NCBI GenBank assembly: GCA_012845835.1
Contig: JABAKD010000025.1
Location: 25,899,504-25,963,503, forward strand
Direction: 5' to 3'
DNA length: 64,000 nt
From: Undaria pinnatifida
Lineage: Eukaryota; Sar; Phaeophyceae; Laminariales; Alariaceae
Shown: in pieces, positions 1-13,300 of the stretch
How the letters are laid out: each line of letters begins with the position of its first letter
Numbering within the stretch: position 1 is the stretch's first letter
Translations under genes and position numbers: made by a program
The notes under the pieces: generated by a model
What the model was told of the DNA's origin: nothing
Databases searched by the model: none
The model's input: the letters and a program-made list of their open reading frames with translations, nothing else

Positions 1-250
1 CAATAAAAGGTATACCGCTGTCGTCGTGGGGGTCGAAGCCGTACACGTGGTTGTCTGAGGAGGGGGAGAAAGACAAAAAAAGGGTATCAGTCAACAAAAG
101 GTATACCGCTGCTTTCGTGGGGATCGAAGCCGTACACGTAGTCGTCCGAGGAGAAGAAAAAAAAAGCAAAAAGGGCATCAGCCAGTAAACGGTATACCGC
201 TGTCGTCGTGAGGGTCAAAACCTGTACACGTGGTGGACTGAGGGGGAGGA
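1..250 (-). repeat. Gene A exon-echo array: about three ~93-bp units carrying a truncated catalytic-motif exon
   Basis: Units at about 1-93, 94-187 and 188-250. Each contains, on the minus strand, the start of the catalytic exon (DNHVYGFDPHDDS-like) cut after the same Ser codon and followed by GGTATACC. Unit 1 has an AG acceptor and a GT right after the fragment (54-16, 39 nt, phase 1-1). Unit 2 reads DDYVYGFDPHESS but has CGG instead of AG. Unit 3 carries a 1-nt insertion. The complete exon is not in view and must lie further left. Confidence 0.8.
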
Positions 251-1019
251 ACGGAGGGGGCGGCCAAACTAGCGACGACCACCACAAGTGCAAAATAGTA
301 CAGCTGGGGAGGAGGGGAGTACGCATTCATTGCTTGCCTTATTAGCGGGATGATTATTAGCGGGGATGAGCATACGCGCATAAGTGTACAGCTCGTGAAG
401 AGGGGGGGGGGGCATACAAAAAAGAGGGTAGGTGGACGGCCGCAAATGACAAAGGATTATCAGTCGTGGTGGAACATGCGTCAACCTGATACCCATCGAT
501 TCAGTCTTTTGTCTGTTCAACCTTCGGTGTGTTATTCTGTCTGAATCTGACTTTTAGGGTTAATCAGTCTGTCTGTCTGGCTACTGATGTTATCAATATT
601 TATATATACACTAGAAAAATAAAAATCCACTCCAGCTGTGAGATCGAATATTTTGTCGAAAATCATCTTTGCAAGCTGTGTGTGATACTCCGATCGCGCG
701 CATTACGGGTTGTGTGTGATATATATATACTTCTCTCAACATCTGTCAACAGTTCTGTACAGATGCCCGTCTGTAAACCTGCCCGTTTCAAGGGCTCCAA
801 CGCAAGGAAATGGGCCGACGTGCGTCGGTACGCCTTTTCTGTTCTTCCCATATCGCCGTGCATTCTTCGTCAGCCAAGCCCGTGTAACCCGGTACCCTTT
901 TTACATCCTCTGTCACTGCTGTGGTACTGCTGGTATACGCCTTTAACAGACTACGAACCATGCATCTGACGATTATCTATTCTTCGGTTTGTCTGAACTT
1001 TTTTAGTGTGCGTGTGCTT
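251..1019. other. Intronic stretch without recognised gene
   Basis: Still inside the intron of gene A that follows exon 7. The only structure recognised is a partial copy of the CAGCTG-ended repeat family (about 616-725, plus orientation: GTGAGATCGAA..., TTTGCAAGCTGTGTG, ATCGCGCGCATTACGG). The remainder shows no convincing coding signal. Confidence 0.5.
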
Positions 1020-1024
1020 TTTAA

Positions 1025-1201
1025 CGCCTGGGACCGCTCGCGCTGTCGCTACTGCGGGAAGTGAAGGACACGCCAGCTATCGCTGGATTGCGAATACAAT
1101 TGAGATAAATCGACACACACGGCGTGCATGACAATAGATGGGAGTGTGGTGAGCTCAAGTTTTTATTTTTTCCCATCCGCTGGAGGATTTTTTTTTTTTT
1201 C
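1025..1201 (+). mobile_element. Old copy of the poly(A)-tailed short retroposon
   Basis: Diverged copy of the family best seen at 50313-50498. It keeps TAAATCGACACAC, GGGAGTGTGGTGAGCTC and the terminal CCATCCGCTGGAGGAT, but its tail is now a T run. Confidence 0.6.
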
Positions 1202-1219
1202 AATGTCGGTTTTTCTCAC

Positions 1220-1373
1220 CGTGCATTTCGTTGCTGTCCCAGAAACCACCCAAGTGCCCGTAGCTGTACATGCCGTACCACATGTGGTGAATGTTGGAGC
1301 CCGTCATGTCACCGTACACGCGGACTGAGTCGAACAGGTCCAGGTTGCTCAAGTCCTCGCACAGCCCGCGCAC
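1220..1373 (-). CDS. MC5E: Epimerase gene A exon 7: conserved YGMYSYGH segment
   Basis: Acceptor TTTGCAG; donor GTGAGA leaves phase 1. It encodes VRGLCEDLSNLDLF, VRVYGDMTGSNIHHMWYGMY and SYGHLGGFWDSNEMH. The gene B counterpart (58889-58733) is one codon longer. In this family the segment immediately precedes the exon with the YGxDPHD catalytic motif, which for gene A must lie left of base 1. Confidence 0.87.
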
Positions 1374-4300
1374 CTGCAAAAAAAGGCACAACAAGAACAG
1401 AAGCGCAAGAACACAGCAAGTAATTATTTAGAAAAAAAAAACCCCGGTATACCCCTGGTATTTACACTTTCATTATCTCGACCATGTTTCTTTTGTAACT
1501 CATGACGTTGTAATTTATTACCGTTGTTATTTATTCGTCGTAGCGAGTTTCGGACTGGAGCTTTATTGTTCAGATGAGATACGAAAAGGCTCTGGAAATT
1601 GGGCCGCGTATCATACTCCCAATCCTGCCGGCGAAAAAACAAATTACAGCAGCAGCAGTAGCGTAGCAGTGTGGAAAATGTTTCGCTGCAGATGATTTTA
1701 TGAAAATATTTCAAGGACGTCAGCCGTGAGTTCGACGAATTTCGGGTCAATACTCATCTTTGCAAGCTGCGGTGTTGGTACTTACTTGTAATATACTATG
1801 TAGGTGGGTTTTTTCACAATGGGAGGGGTCATATTGTTCTGTTAAAAAACAAAGTTGCAGATTATTGCCCACCTGCGGGAATGGGAACGAGCAACGCAGT
1901 CTAATTCTGAGAGCCATACTTAACATCTGAAGCAAAAAAACTCTTTTTAAAGCTAACGAACTAAATTTCATCATTTCGCAAATTTAACGTTGCTTCTGTT
2001 GAATGTTTTCTTGAACGTTTTGTTACGCGGACCGCGTCAAACAGGTCGAGGTTAGTCACGTCACAGCACAACCCCGACATCATTCGCAAAAAAGAAAAAG
2101 AAAAAGCATAGGGACAGCTCAAGCTATACCGATAGGGACAGCTCACGATACACCGATAGGGACAGCTCACGCTGTACCTACAATGGGATCCCAAGGGTGC
2201 GCCAGCTAGCGTTGGGCTGCGAAAGCAACTGAGTTAAATCGACACACGACGCGTATGAAAATACGTGGAAGTGTGGTGAGCTAAAGCTTTATTTTTCCCC
2301 ATCCGTCAGAGATAAAAGAAAAACAAAAAAAAAAGCATACTTCGTATGAACAACATTGAAAGGATTCGTCAAAAAGTCTTGAAAAAACCGATTTATATTT
2401 TGCTGAACCATGTGTCAAAACGATGTTTGGCGAGGCGAGGCGAGGCAAGGCAAGGCAGCGCGAGGCAACGCAAGGCGAGGCAAGGCCGTCATCCCGTTTG
2501 CAACATATTTATCATTTTAGTCACCTTCCACGTAACACCGTAGGCCTCGGTGGAGTCGTACCCCAGGTAGCCTAGCTCGCTGTCCACGATGTCCATGCGG
2601 CACTCGCCCATGTCGTTCTGCGCTACCCCGTCGCACGTCTCATCCGGGTTGGCGACCTTCATTCGCGTGACGCGAGGTGTTAGTGAGGAAAGGCGTGGAG
2701 GCGGGGGGGGGGGGGGGGGGGGGGCGTTCAGAGTTAAGAAAATCGGGCATGAAAAAAAAAACGAGACGGAAGAACGGACAACGCGAAAGACAGTGTACAC
2801 TTAGCGAAACAGAGAATCTTAAAACAGGTGAAACCGATAAAAAAAAGCAGAAAGTACAACAACAAAAACAGGGAGTTGCGTGCGAACTTGAAAAACAAAA
2901 AATAAAAAAACAGAAGTGAGAACGAAAAAAGGCAAAAAAGGAAAACACAACAAAAAAATAGGGAGGCGGGCGGGGGAGGGGACAGAGGTTTGCGCAAATC
3001 ACCTCTGAGACGCAGGAGATGAACGACCGCGCCGCCTTGCCGTCCGTGCTGGCCTTAAAGATGTGCTCCAACATCTTGGAAGGGTCCCAGCTTCTAATCT
3101 GCAACAAGGGAAAAAACAAAACAAAACCTAAAACAAGGAAATAAACAGGGGACCCACACACCATTCCACTTTTTTTTTTCGTTGGTGCGATTGTCAGCGG
3201 GCAATTGCGGGCAATTACGATACCTTGAATGTTTTTTTCTTCCCTTTTGCCCTTCCTGCTATACACTACCGAGGTATACCACACCAGTTCCAGCAAAGGA
3301 GGCGCTCCAAAACCGTGCGGGCAGTTCTAAAATCTGAAGGCGTTACTCACGGTTTTGCCATCATCTCGCTCTCACTCACTCACGTCATGGTTCCCACCTC
3401 AAACGCCCAAAAGAGATGAAAGTTACTTAAGTTACCTTTACCTTGCGCGTGTGCAGTTCTAAACAAAATACTATCAGCAAAGCGTTGTTACTGGTCCCGG
3501 TTCGCGAATCATTCTCGCGAACGGTTCGCAAGCCGACCGAAGGTTCTCCAAAGAACGCGGTTCTCGAGGCTTGGTAACCACCCAATATAATAACGCCTCC
3601 ATATTGACGTTGAAAACATCCATTCCTTACGACGTGTTGTGACAAGGGAGTGATAGTGATGCATCTCCTGCCATACATTTTGGGGCTATCGGTTTTTGAG
3701 TGCGGTTCTCCTAATTTTTGGGTAATTTTGAGACATTACCGGTAGGTTCGCACTTAAAAGTCCGTTAATACGCATCCCCGAGAGAGTTCTAAATACCGTT
3801 TTTTTTTGTTTTTTTTTGCCCTGGCTCACGTAAGTGGAGTCGATGTCGATGTTGCCGCCGTGTCCCATGATCCTGTTCCATTTCTTCACCGTGCTGCTCA
3901 GCTTCAGCTGCACGTGCGGTTTACGTAGGGTCGGCATCGACGGGAACAAAAACGAAGAGCTTTAGAAATGATTCGTCAAGGGGCAACAACCAGGCCACAG
4001 CCGTATATCCATTGCTCAACTAAGCTTACAGAAACATACCAGGTGAAAGTATACCTGGTACAACACTATGGTGGTTCTTTACAGCGCCGGTTGCACGCTA
4101 TAGTGCCTGGGAAATCGGTTGGCACGGAAGGGAACACCCAGCAGGATGCGGATAAGTACCGGTGGCCGCTTTAGTGTGGGTAATTGCGGCAGGCACGGCA
4201 GGCACACGCCCCCACTATACACAAACTCACCACTGCTGTAGTAGTATGTACAAAATAAGCAGCGAAACAAAAAAACGCCGCGTTCTTACATAAATTCTTC

Positions 4301-7300
4301 CTCCCCTTGCAAACGCGTGAAAAAAACGCCGAATAACCACAAGACGCCACTCCCCACCCCCTTTCCCCTCCCATACCACTAAAAACCCAAGCTTACCCCA
4401 AAAACAACTGTTTTCACCCACGCCCGAACGCCCCCCCCCCCGCCTCCCATACCGCACAAAACCCATTCAACCCACCTCATCGCAGTCTCCTCCTCTGATG
4501 GAGGTACCCTTGATGGAAAAGGTCACTCCATTGGTAATCTCGATGGAGGTACTCAGTAGCCACGTGCCGGTGGGCGTTGCGGTCATGTCCGTGTCCGCTA
4601 CCCCGGAAGAGGGCGTCACGGTGTACAGCAAACCCTACGGCAGATAGCAACAAGACAAAAAATAAAACAAAATGAAATCTGAGAGCAAATTTCGCAGGAT
4701 AAACGACAATACTGCACCCGGGGGTTCGTACAGCAGTGTGTGCGTGTTTCTTCAGGTATTTACGGGTTTGATGTGTAGACAATAATATACCAGGCGTAAG
4801 CGTATTTGGGGGTTTCAGGGGAAACAGGCGTGTTGCCGTCATGACCGTGTCCGCGATCCCGGCAGACGGGGGTTGGACAGGCCGTGGTCACAAGTGTCCT
4901 TCCTTCCGCCCGGTATCTGCCTTCATTTCCCTCGCGCAACCGAGAACAAAAGCAACACCGACACTAAAACGAGGGCCTATGTAGAACCCTCCGCGGTAAC
5001 CCTTCAATATCGCACACTCAACAGAGAACATGAAATATAGTGCCAATATACTTCTAGTTAAATACTTCGTACTAGAATAGTGTGATAACCTTCAAACAAC
5101 CGTCGAATTATATGTTACTCGTACGGAAGTACCAGATAAACAGTACCAGGTACATATGATAGAAGGAACAACGAACAATCGGCAAGTAATCGGCCGATGA
5201 AAAAAAAAAAAAAAAGGACAAAAAAAACGTTGCTTCTCTTAACGCTGCAACCGCCACTGCAATTGCCGCCGCGGCCGTTTTGTTCATATATTTAATAAAA
5301 TGATTTACAATACGAGTCTATACTCGTACATTCGTCAGCTGTGAGTCCGACTAATAATAGTGGAGTTATGTTAATAAATATAGACCACAACCAATCATAC
5401 AACACACTTCACCCCGCAAGCTCACTTTAACAACGCATTTTCAACCCATTTAGCACCGTAGTCCCGACATGGGGACAAAACACTTGGAGTTAGACTAGGA
5501 TAATTTAGGGGTTGGAAAAGGGTTAACCAACTCTCCCACGACTGATAGGCAGACGGACTATTATAGTGATGATCAATTTCGTTAAGCGTTGCACCGTCAG
5601 CCTTTCCTTTAGCGTTGCGGCGTCCGCCACGGAACCCTTGTACAACCACAAAAACACACTTAACACAGACGCACTCACCTCCGGAACGCCGTCGGGCATT
5701 GCAGCCAGCCAATCATAGAGCTTCGTCAGAGTCAAACATCCCGCCTCCGATCTATCTCCACTGGCATGCGCCACCGTAATAAGCGGCAGCTTTGTGCTCT
5801 CCTGAGTGTACACAAACTCAAGCTCAGCAGCAGCGTCACATTCCACCTTAGCAGGCACGGGGGAAGGGGGGGTCCCAGGGCTCCCAGGCTCCCCGAGGGT
5901 GGCATCCTCAGCAGGCGTCGGCGCAACAGCGGGAGAAGGGGCGCTCTCCGAGGAACTAGCCCCCCCTGTGGGTTCAGTAGTAGGTGAATCAGGCGAACCG
6001 GTAGGGGTGTTGGGGGAGGTGGTGGGCGCGCTGGGAGAGAGCGTGGGTGCACTTGGAGAGCCCGTGGGAGCCACGGGGGCATCGGTAGGAACGTTGGGCG
6101 AAGCCGTTCGGGGTTCCACAGGAGCAGGCGTCTCCAACGGGGTCAAAGAAGGGGATAAGGTTGGGATGTCCCCGCCCTCTTCGATGACGTAGAAGGTCAG
6201 GTAGGAGCAGTGGCTGGTGCTGTCGTCGACGTTCGAAACCTGGAGTTTGTATTCCCCTAATGGTTGGTTTGCGGGTACGACCACATCGTAGTCGCCGGTG
6301 CCCGGGTCATAGCAGCCGGGGTCCTCGCACAAGGTTGCGGAAACTTCTCCGCACCTGTTGATGCAGTGGAGGAATGATTGCAGAGAAGGTTGCAGTCGCG
6401 GGATAGAGAGGGGCGGGGGAGGGGTCAAAGGGACAGATTTATATTTCAAAGTCAGAACTATGGGGGACGTGGGGGAGGGGGGGCGGTGGATAGTGTGAGA
6501 CAAAGATCATCCATCGACCACGAAGAGAAGATACTGCAGAAACATTTGCAGTCATGAGTGGGGATAGGAACGGGGGAGGGGGGGGGGTGGCTCAGAGGAG
6601 ATATCGCAGAAAGAGTTGGTGGTCATGGGTTGGGAGATGGAGGGGGGATGCAATCATAGTCATGCGTGGCCGTAGTCGATAGATCCTCGCACCCCTGCGA
6701 TACAGCGCCGGGACGGAGTACAACTTTCACCGACCGGGAAGACATGGGGGGTGAGAGGTGAAAGCGGGGGGTAGTGACATAAAAACCGTACAAAAATGAG
6801 AAAACCTACCCTCACGTCCACTGGTACACGCCTGGGGCTTTTAACGCGCAACGGGTTCAGCGTGATATGTAATGCAACGAAAATACCAGTAGCTGGTATA
6901 TTAACTAGCCGGTCGCCCCGGTGGCGCATCAGGTTATGCTCGAGCCTGGTATAGGTCAATTTCGTGAGTTCGAATCCCACCAAGTGCATACTCGTATAAA
7001 TTCGTGGGGAATTTTCTTGCGCACAAATTGACTTGCGGAAAGCGCGAGAGCGTGAGTTAGCAACACTCGATAGAAAATCGACCAGCAGTGGGATTGCTGA
7101 GCCCTGTGCGCGACGAAAATTGAAAGCAAGAACCGGGGGGAAGGGATGACACTTGTGCCCACGGCTTGTCCAGAAGCTGGAAAGTACATGTCCGGAATAA
7201 TAATCAACCTTCGTACATTATTATCCTGATAATATGTTTCTTATACTTCGGGACAGGGTGGTAGATTTGTGAAAATAAAAAAAAAGTTATACCGGATACC

Positions 7301-10300
7301 GACACAGATCCGACGTTCATAATATCCTAAACCATTCGTATGCTCCTCCGTTCCCCTTGTCGTCTGGGTAAGGCATGCTGCGAGGCATGCCCTAGCAGGC
7401 TTGTAGCGAGTGGGGGGGGGTCTTTCGGGCGGGTGTAAGGCCGGACTCACCCTCAAGGAGAGATAACTTCTTGCTGCTGCGTGTGGCCGCGAGGCTAAGG
7501 CGTGGCGGTAGAGTTGGGTCGTACGTGGTGCGTTAGGTATGGTCACCTACGATTCGCGCGTCTTTTTAGGCAGCAGCGACGGAGCAGCAATGCTGAATCG
7601 GGATGCTCGTGCGCGGAGGCAGGCGCCACCACGAGCCACACTACGGCGCAGTCTTAGTTCGAGTGGAGGGAACTGCGCCGGCAGGAGGCTGGATTCGACG
7701 ACGGAGGAGGGGGGCGACTGAGCGTCGACGGGCGGGGAAGAGACGGATTGAACTCTCCCTGAACGAGAACTTTAGTTTTTCAGATCAGCACCGCAAGCTG
7801 CGGGGAGCATTTTGTTTTTTGGAACGGGGGAGAAGGGGAACCGATAGGAATTGAGCGTCAACGAGAGCAAGTGCGAATGAGCGGGCCGAGTGAGCTAAGG
7901 CGATGAGGCGGCCATGGAGAACCGCAGCAAGGGGGTGGCACAAGGAGACCCACCACCCACACGCACACCATCATCACGAGAGCAGCGATCGTCTCTTTTC
8001 AGGGTTTTTTTACGAGGCAGAAGTACAACATGTTACGTCACTGATTTTTGTCGAGTTGGTAAGAGTTGTACACCCTTCATGGGGAACGACCCCCCGCAAT
8101 TTTCAATTTTCAGGCACGGGCGTCGTAGCTGCGCTGCAACCTTAGAAACTCCGCCCTCCCCTCACCGGTTATTCGACTTGCAGGATTCACTTGATAAACT
8201 GATGCATTTCCTTCCACAGCTGTCAGAATTTGTCCCCCTCAGAAACGGGTTTTATAGTTTCCGCGCACAGACTGACTAACATCACTCTGTTGACCCTGAT
8301 AGCTACACTGTACTGCTGTAGTTGCAAGGGGGGTCGCCGACCTATATCCTTGATGAGAACACACAACCCGTAATACGCGATCGGAGTATCACACACAGCT
8401 TGCAAAGATGAGCTTCGACAAAATATTCGATCTCACAGCTGTAGTGTATTTTTATTTTTATAATAACCCGGGAAGGCGGGGCGATCATTGATATTTGTAT
8501 GGTGGTTTTTGGTTCGATTGCTCGTTTTTCAATGCATGCCCGCGGGTCGTCACTGTTGTGACAGCACTCCAGACGGCAGGCGTCTTCGTCTGTGCTCACG
8601 ATTACCGTGCGGTTCGTACGGTGCAGGCAGCCCAACCGCTGTAGTTCGTAGCCGCGATTTGGTTAGTTGTGGGAACGGGGGAACTAGGTTCGTACGGTGC
8701 AGGCAGCCCAACCGCTGTAGTTCGTAGCCGCGAGTTGGTTAGTTGTGGGAACGGGGGAACTATGCCGTAGTTGAGTGGATACCCGCGGCCATGTGAGTTC
8801 AGTGGCACATTGCATCATTCACTTGTGCGCCTTCTTCGAATCGTGCGTTGGTAGGCGGGAAAGCATAGTATTTCCCGGACGAATTTTGATTTCATGTGGT
8901 TTTTCGGATCATCCTAGGGCTCCAGCACCTTTGTGTGACCGCGTAGATGTTTGACAAGAGTTAATGTGCGACAACAACAACAACAACAACAACAACGACA
9001 ACAATAACAACAACAAAACCATACGTACGAACTCTATTCCGAATAGACTATAGAGAGAAAAAAGAAAAAAAAACAGGAGAGGATGAGTGAATGGTGGCTC
9101 TCTCTGTAGTCTACATGTCTAGCTTTGTCTTCCTCTCATGGTCCCCTGAGACCCTATATAACAATATTCGTATCGTGCGTTGAAGGTGGGAAAGCGTAGG
9201 GTTTTCCCGACTTGTACATATTTCATTTGGTTTCTCGGATCTTCCTAGGGCTCCAGCACCTTTGTGTGACCACGGACTCTAGATTTTTGACACGATCTAA
9301 TGCGAGACTACAACAACACGTGTATGAATACAGGCCGAGGCAGCTTGTCAGTTTGGACTTGCGATGGACCCGAGGCTCGATCGAGGCTCTCAGCGCCATG
9401 GTGACGCGTTAAAGACGTGGCATGCATGCACCGGTGATGAAAATATTTTCAAAATTCTAAAAATAATAAAAATTTCAAAATTACAATAATGATGAAAATT
9501 TCCAGGGCTTTCAACAGTTCATGACCCGCGGGTCGTGTCAAGGGGGTTTCAACATCTCGCGGGTCGGGTCGGGTCGGGTTCAAAGGTTTTCCAAAACCCG
9601 CGGGTCGGGTCGTGTCATGATCCGCGAGATATGAATCACTCGCGGGTCAAGCCATCATGACCTGTGAGTTGTTTTCGACTGACCCGCGGGTCAAACCCGC
9701 GGATCTGGCCCGCGGATCCGCCATTTTCAAACTTATTACAGCTGCGGGCCATTGCCGTGCAGGCAGGCGCCCCGCGGGTCCAATCCGCGGGTCCGTAACA
9801 AAAATACAAACCTTTCCGCTTCCTGCCTCTCTCGTGCCGATGCTCCAATCATATGTCATCACAACGTGCAGAACAATCACCAGGCAGTACCCCTAGCTAC
9901 TCGTATCAAGGCATACAGCAGTGTGACGAGAAACTCGTACCGGCTGAAGCCGTAACAACAGCAGTAGTAGTATTACGGTCATACCAGTACGAAATGTGAC
10001 CAAACGTAAAAAAGCAAGGAAGGGCAGTCGTCGTCGAAGCAGCAGCAGCAGCACTGGCAGCAGCAAGCACCAGCAGCAGACCCCGGCTTCTAGCGGATCG
10101 CAGTCCCTGCTGTGACAGACCCACCGCCCCAGTTGTGGGCTTGCTGCCGGAGGCGGCTCAGCTAGGCTGCTTGCGGGGGCTGGAGATTGCACAGATAGAA
10201 GATAGATACAGCAGTAGTAGTAGTAGTAGCTAGCTCGAGAATCATCATACCAGTACGAAATTGTGACCAAACGTGAAAAAGCAAGAAGAGCAGTCGTCGT

Positions 10301-13300
10301 CGAAGCAGCAGCAGCAGCACAGCTGCAGCAGCACCCGGGCAGCAGCAAGCACCGGCAAGCACCAGCAGCAGACAACGCATCCTCGCGGATCGTAGCCCCT
10401 GCTGACAGATCCACCGCCCCAGGTGTGGGCTTGCTGCCGGAGGCGGCTCAGCTAGGCTGCTTGCCGGGGCCGGAGACTGCACATATAACTAGCTCGCTCG
10501 TCGGGTCACCCGGTGGTCTAGCGGTACGGGCATCCATTGCATGTGGGTTGCGGTTTCTTTCCCATTTTTCGCGCGCACACCACATGACATCATCAGCTGC
10601 AAACAATGTGCCGGTAAAAAACAGAGAACACGACACACTGGGAAAAGTACGGGGAACCAAAAGGACCAACCAAATTATTATTATTTTTTTTCTTTCCCCT
10701 TCTTATCCTTATGTAGGGAGTCTTGCATGGTGGGTAGGTGACGAGCCTGTTTTATTTGGCCCTCCCAGTCTTCCTTCTTCTACTTGTTTCTTTTTTCCGG
10801 GGTATTTTTTCCCTTTCTTTCCCCCTTGCATGTCCATTTTGGCTCATGCTCGGGGTATGTTTCTATCTCCCGTGCTTTGGCTCCCCTTTTTATTTATTTA
10901 TTTATTTATTTTGTCTTGGTTTCTTTCGTTGTTTCTCTCTCTTACAAGGTATTTTGGTTTAATGAGAAGAACACAAAGGGGGGAGGGGGGGAAACAGGAG
11001 GAGTAGAAGGAAAGCCGTCCAAGGGAATGGGGGCGGGGGGGGCAACAGGAGGAATAGAAGGGAGACCGCGGTGGACGAAGGCAGGAAGGAGATGGCAGAC
11101 AGGGTAGCAAGGTACCAGGCCGACTAGTAGGTACATAGCACTTTTCGTCTTTCTCTGGGGTATTTTTTTCCCCTTTGTTCCCTCCTTGCGTGTCCAGGTT
11201 TTTGGCTCGTGTTCGGATTATCTTATTTTGGTTTTACTTTACTTTATTTTATTTCATTTTATTATGTTTCTTTTCCGAGCTTTGGCTCTCCTTTGCGGTT
11301 GGGTTGTTTCTTCGATTTCCCCTTCATTTTGTTTGTTTCATTTTTTGTTTTATTTTTATCTTTGTTTTTATTTGTTTTCTTATTTTGTTTTTGTTTTTTG
11401 TTTTTGTTTTTGTTTTTGTTTATTTCGTATTTCTCTCTTCCAATGTATTTCTGTTGCTGACGTATGTATGTTGTGCCTGTCGTACCCAGTACTAGGGCAT
11501 GACATTGCGTTGTCGAATGCATTACGATGCATTATCTCTGTGTCGTGGCTTGTGACCACAGAGCTGATCTTTCTAGGGTGAAGAATCAGTACGGACACTG
11601 GGTGTGCTGGATGTCGACGAGTAGAAGAACGGTTTAATGTGAAGAACACACACACACACACCAACCGAACGAGGTATACATGCTTTGACCCGTGAGAAAT
11701 TTCACGGGTCAGGTCAACCTGATCGCATGAAACCCGCATCTCGCGGGTCACCCGGATTGTGGCGGGTCGGGTCGCGTCAGGTCAGGAGGATTTCAAAACC
11801 TCGTGGGTCGGGTCGGGTCGGGTCAGGAGGTTTTCGAAATCTTGGGGGTGGGGTCGGGTCAAGACGTCTCGAAATTCTCGCGGGTCGGGTCGGGTCGGGT
11901 CGGGTACGTCTCGAACTTCTCACGGGTCGGGTCGGGTCGGGTCGTGACCCGACCCGACCCAACCCGCGAAATTTGACCCGACCCGTGAACAGCCCTGGAA
12001 ATTATCATAAATTTCGAGTTTCAAATCACCTACCCTTATTCCTACTGCACAAGTTGTCCTTTTCCAATTCCAAGTTGTTTGAGCAGAAAAATGTGTGCGG
12101 TTCACAATTTAAAAGGCGTGTCCATCGTGCAGGGAAAAACGGCACAAAGCCGGCTATCATCGAGCCTATCATCCGCGCGTTTGCGAAACAAGAGTGCAAG
12201 AATACGTCCAGAGAACCGACAGGAGTCAAAATGAGCTGCGGATACGGGGCTCAGATACACGAGGAGCAAGGCACCAGACGCACACGCTCTCATGTATCGG
12301 CACACATGCACTGAACCAGGCACAGCGGTTTTGACCGCGGTTTATCTTGTATGGCTCTGCAAGCCTTGTAGGCCTCCGGAAGAAAAATGGAAAAAAAGCA
12401 AGCTATCGACTCAATACCATCGCGGATTGAGGACTCCTAGAAATACGACCTACGCACTGCGGACCACGATTGTGCCACCTCACACGAATAGTGAGCAATC
12501 ATTTCCTGGAAGATTGACATTCCTGGAAAGTTCTCCTGCTGACTTGACTAGTCTACAATGAACTCAGACAGAGGAGCAGAGGAAAATAGGAGGAAAATAG
12601 GGTAGGCTCGTAGTGGACGTAGACCATTGGGTGAGCACGGGTAGTACAACAATGTAAATAGTGTAGGGATGACTGCCAAAAACAAACACGAAGTCTACAC
12701 AGTACCTGATACGCGATACTGCTGTCGGAAGGTCACTGAAAAAAAGGTATGGAGCACCATATTTTTCGACACGAGAGCTCTCCGCCGCACAGCGCAGAGG
12801 TGCTCACCCCTAGCAACACACCGCACAGGAGTCGCATCTACCCTCAGACTTCATTTTGTTTTTTTTTGTTTGCACCCCATTTATTATCCTCGCACTACTC
12901 TCGCCCTCTCTCCCAGTATTAACTCAGATCCGGGGTCACATAGTGGGCCCTCCTTCCCCCTTCCCACGGCGGTACGTGCCTTCATTTTTATCGCCAGAAG
13001 AACTCAGCATTTTCTTCCCTCCTCGAATAGCGTCTCGCGTCGATTTGTACCTACCCACGCTGCTAGGCTACCTATGACATGAATAAAATACGCCGCCGCA
13101 AAAGCCGCATATTCTGCATAGGAGGTACCAGTACCTGGTAGGTAAGAAGCCCCCGCCGAAACAGCAGCAAACGAAAGCGGAAAATAAACATAGACGAGTT
13201 CGCGATGGAGCTCTTGCGATGCATATATGTACATCTCTTGTCTCGAAATTTGTGATCAGGGTTTTTCTTTCTCCAGGACCAGGCATCAGCACAGACACTG

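Noticed and set aside
5766-6192. Plus-strand open frames of up to 128 codons
   Set aside because: Antisense shadows of the P/S/T-rich linker in gene A exon 2, whose splice phases and homology fix the minus strand.
10500-10570. tRNA-like GGTGGTCTAGCGGTACGG
   Set aside because: Resembles an A box, but no cloverleaf and no proper B box follow.
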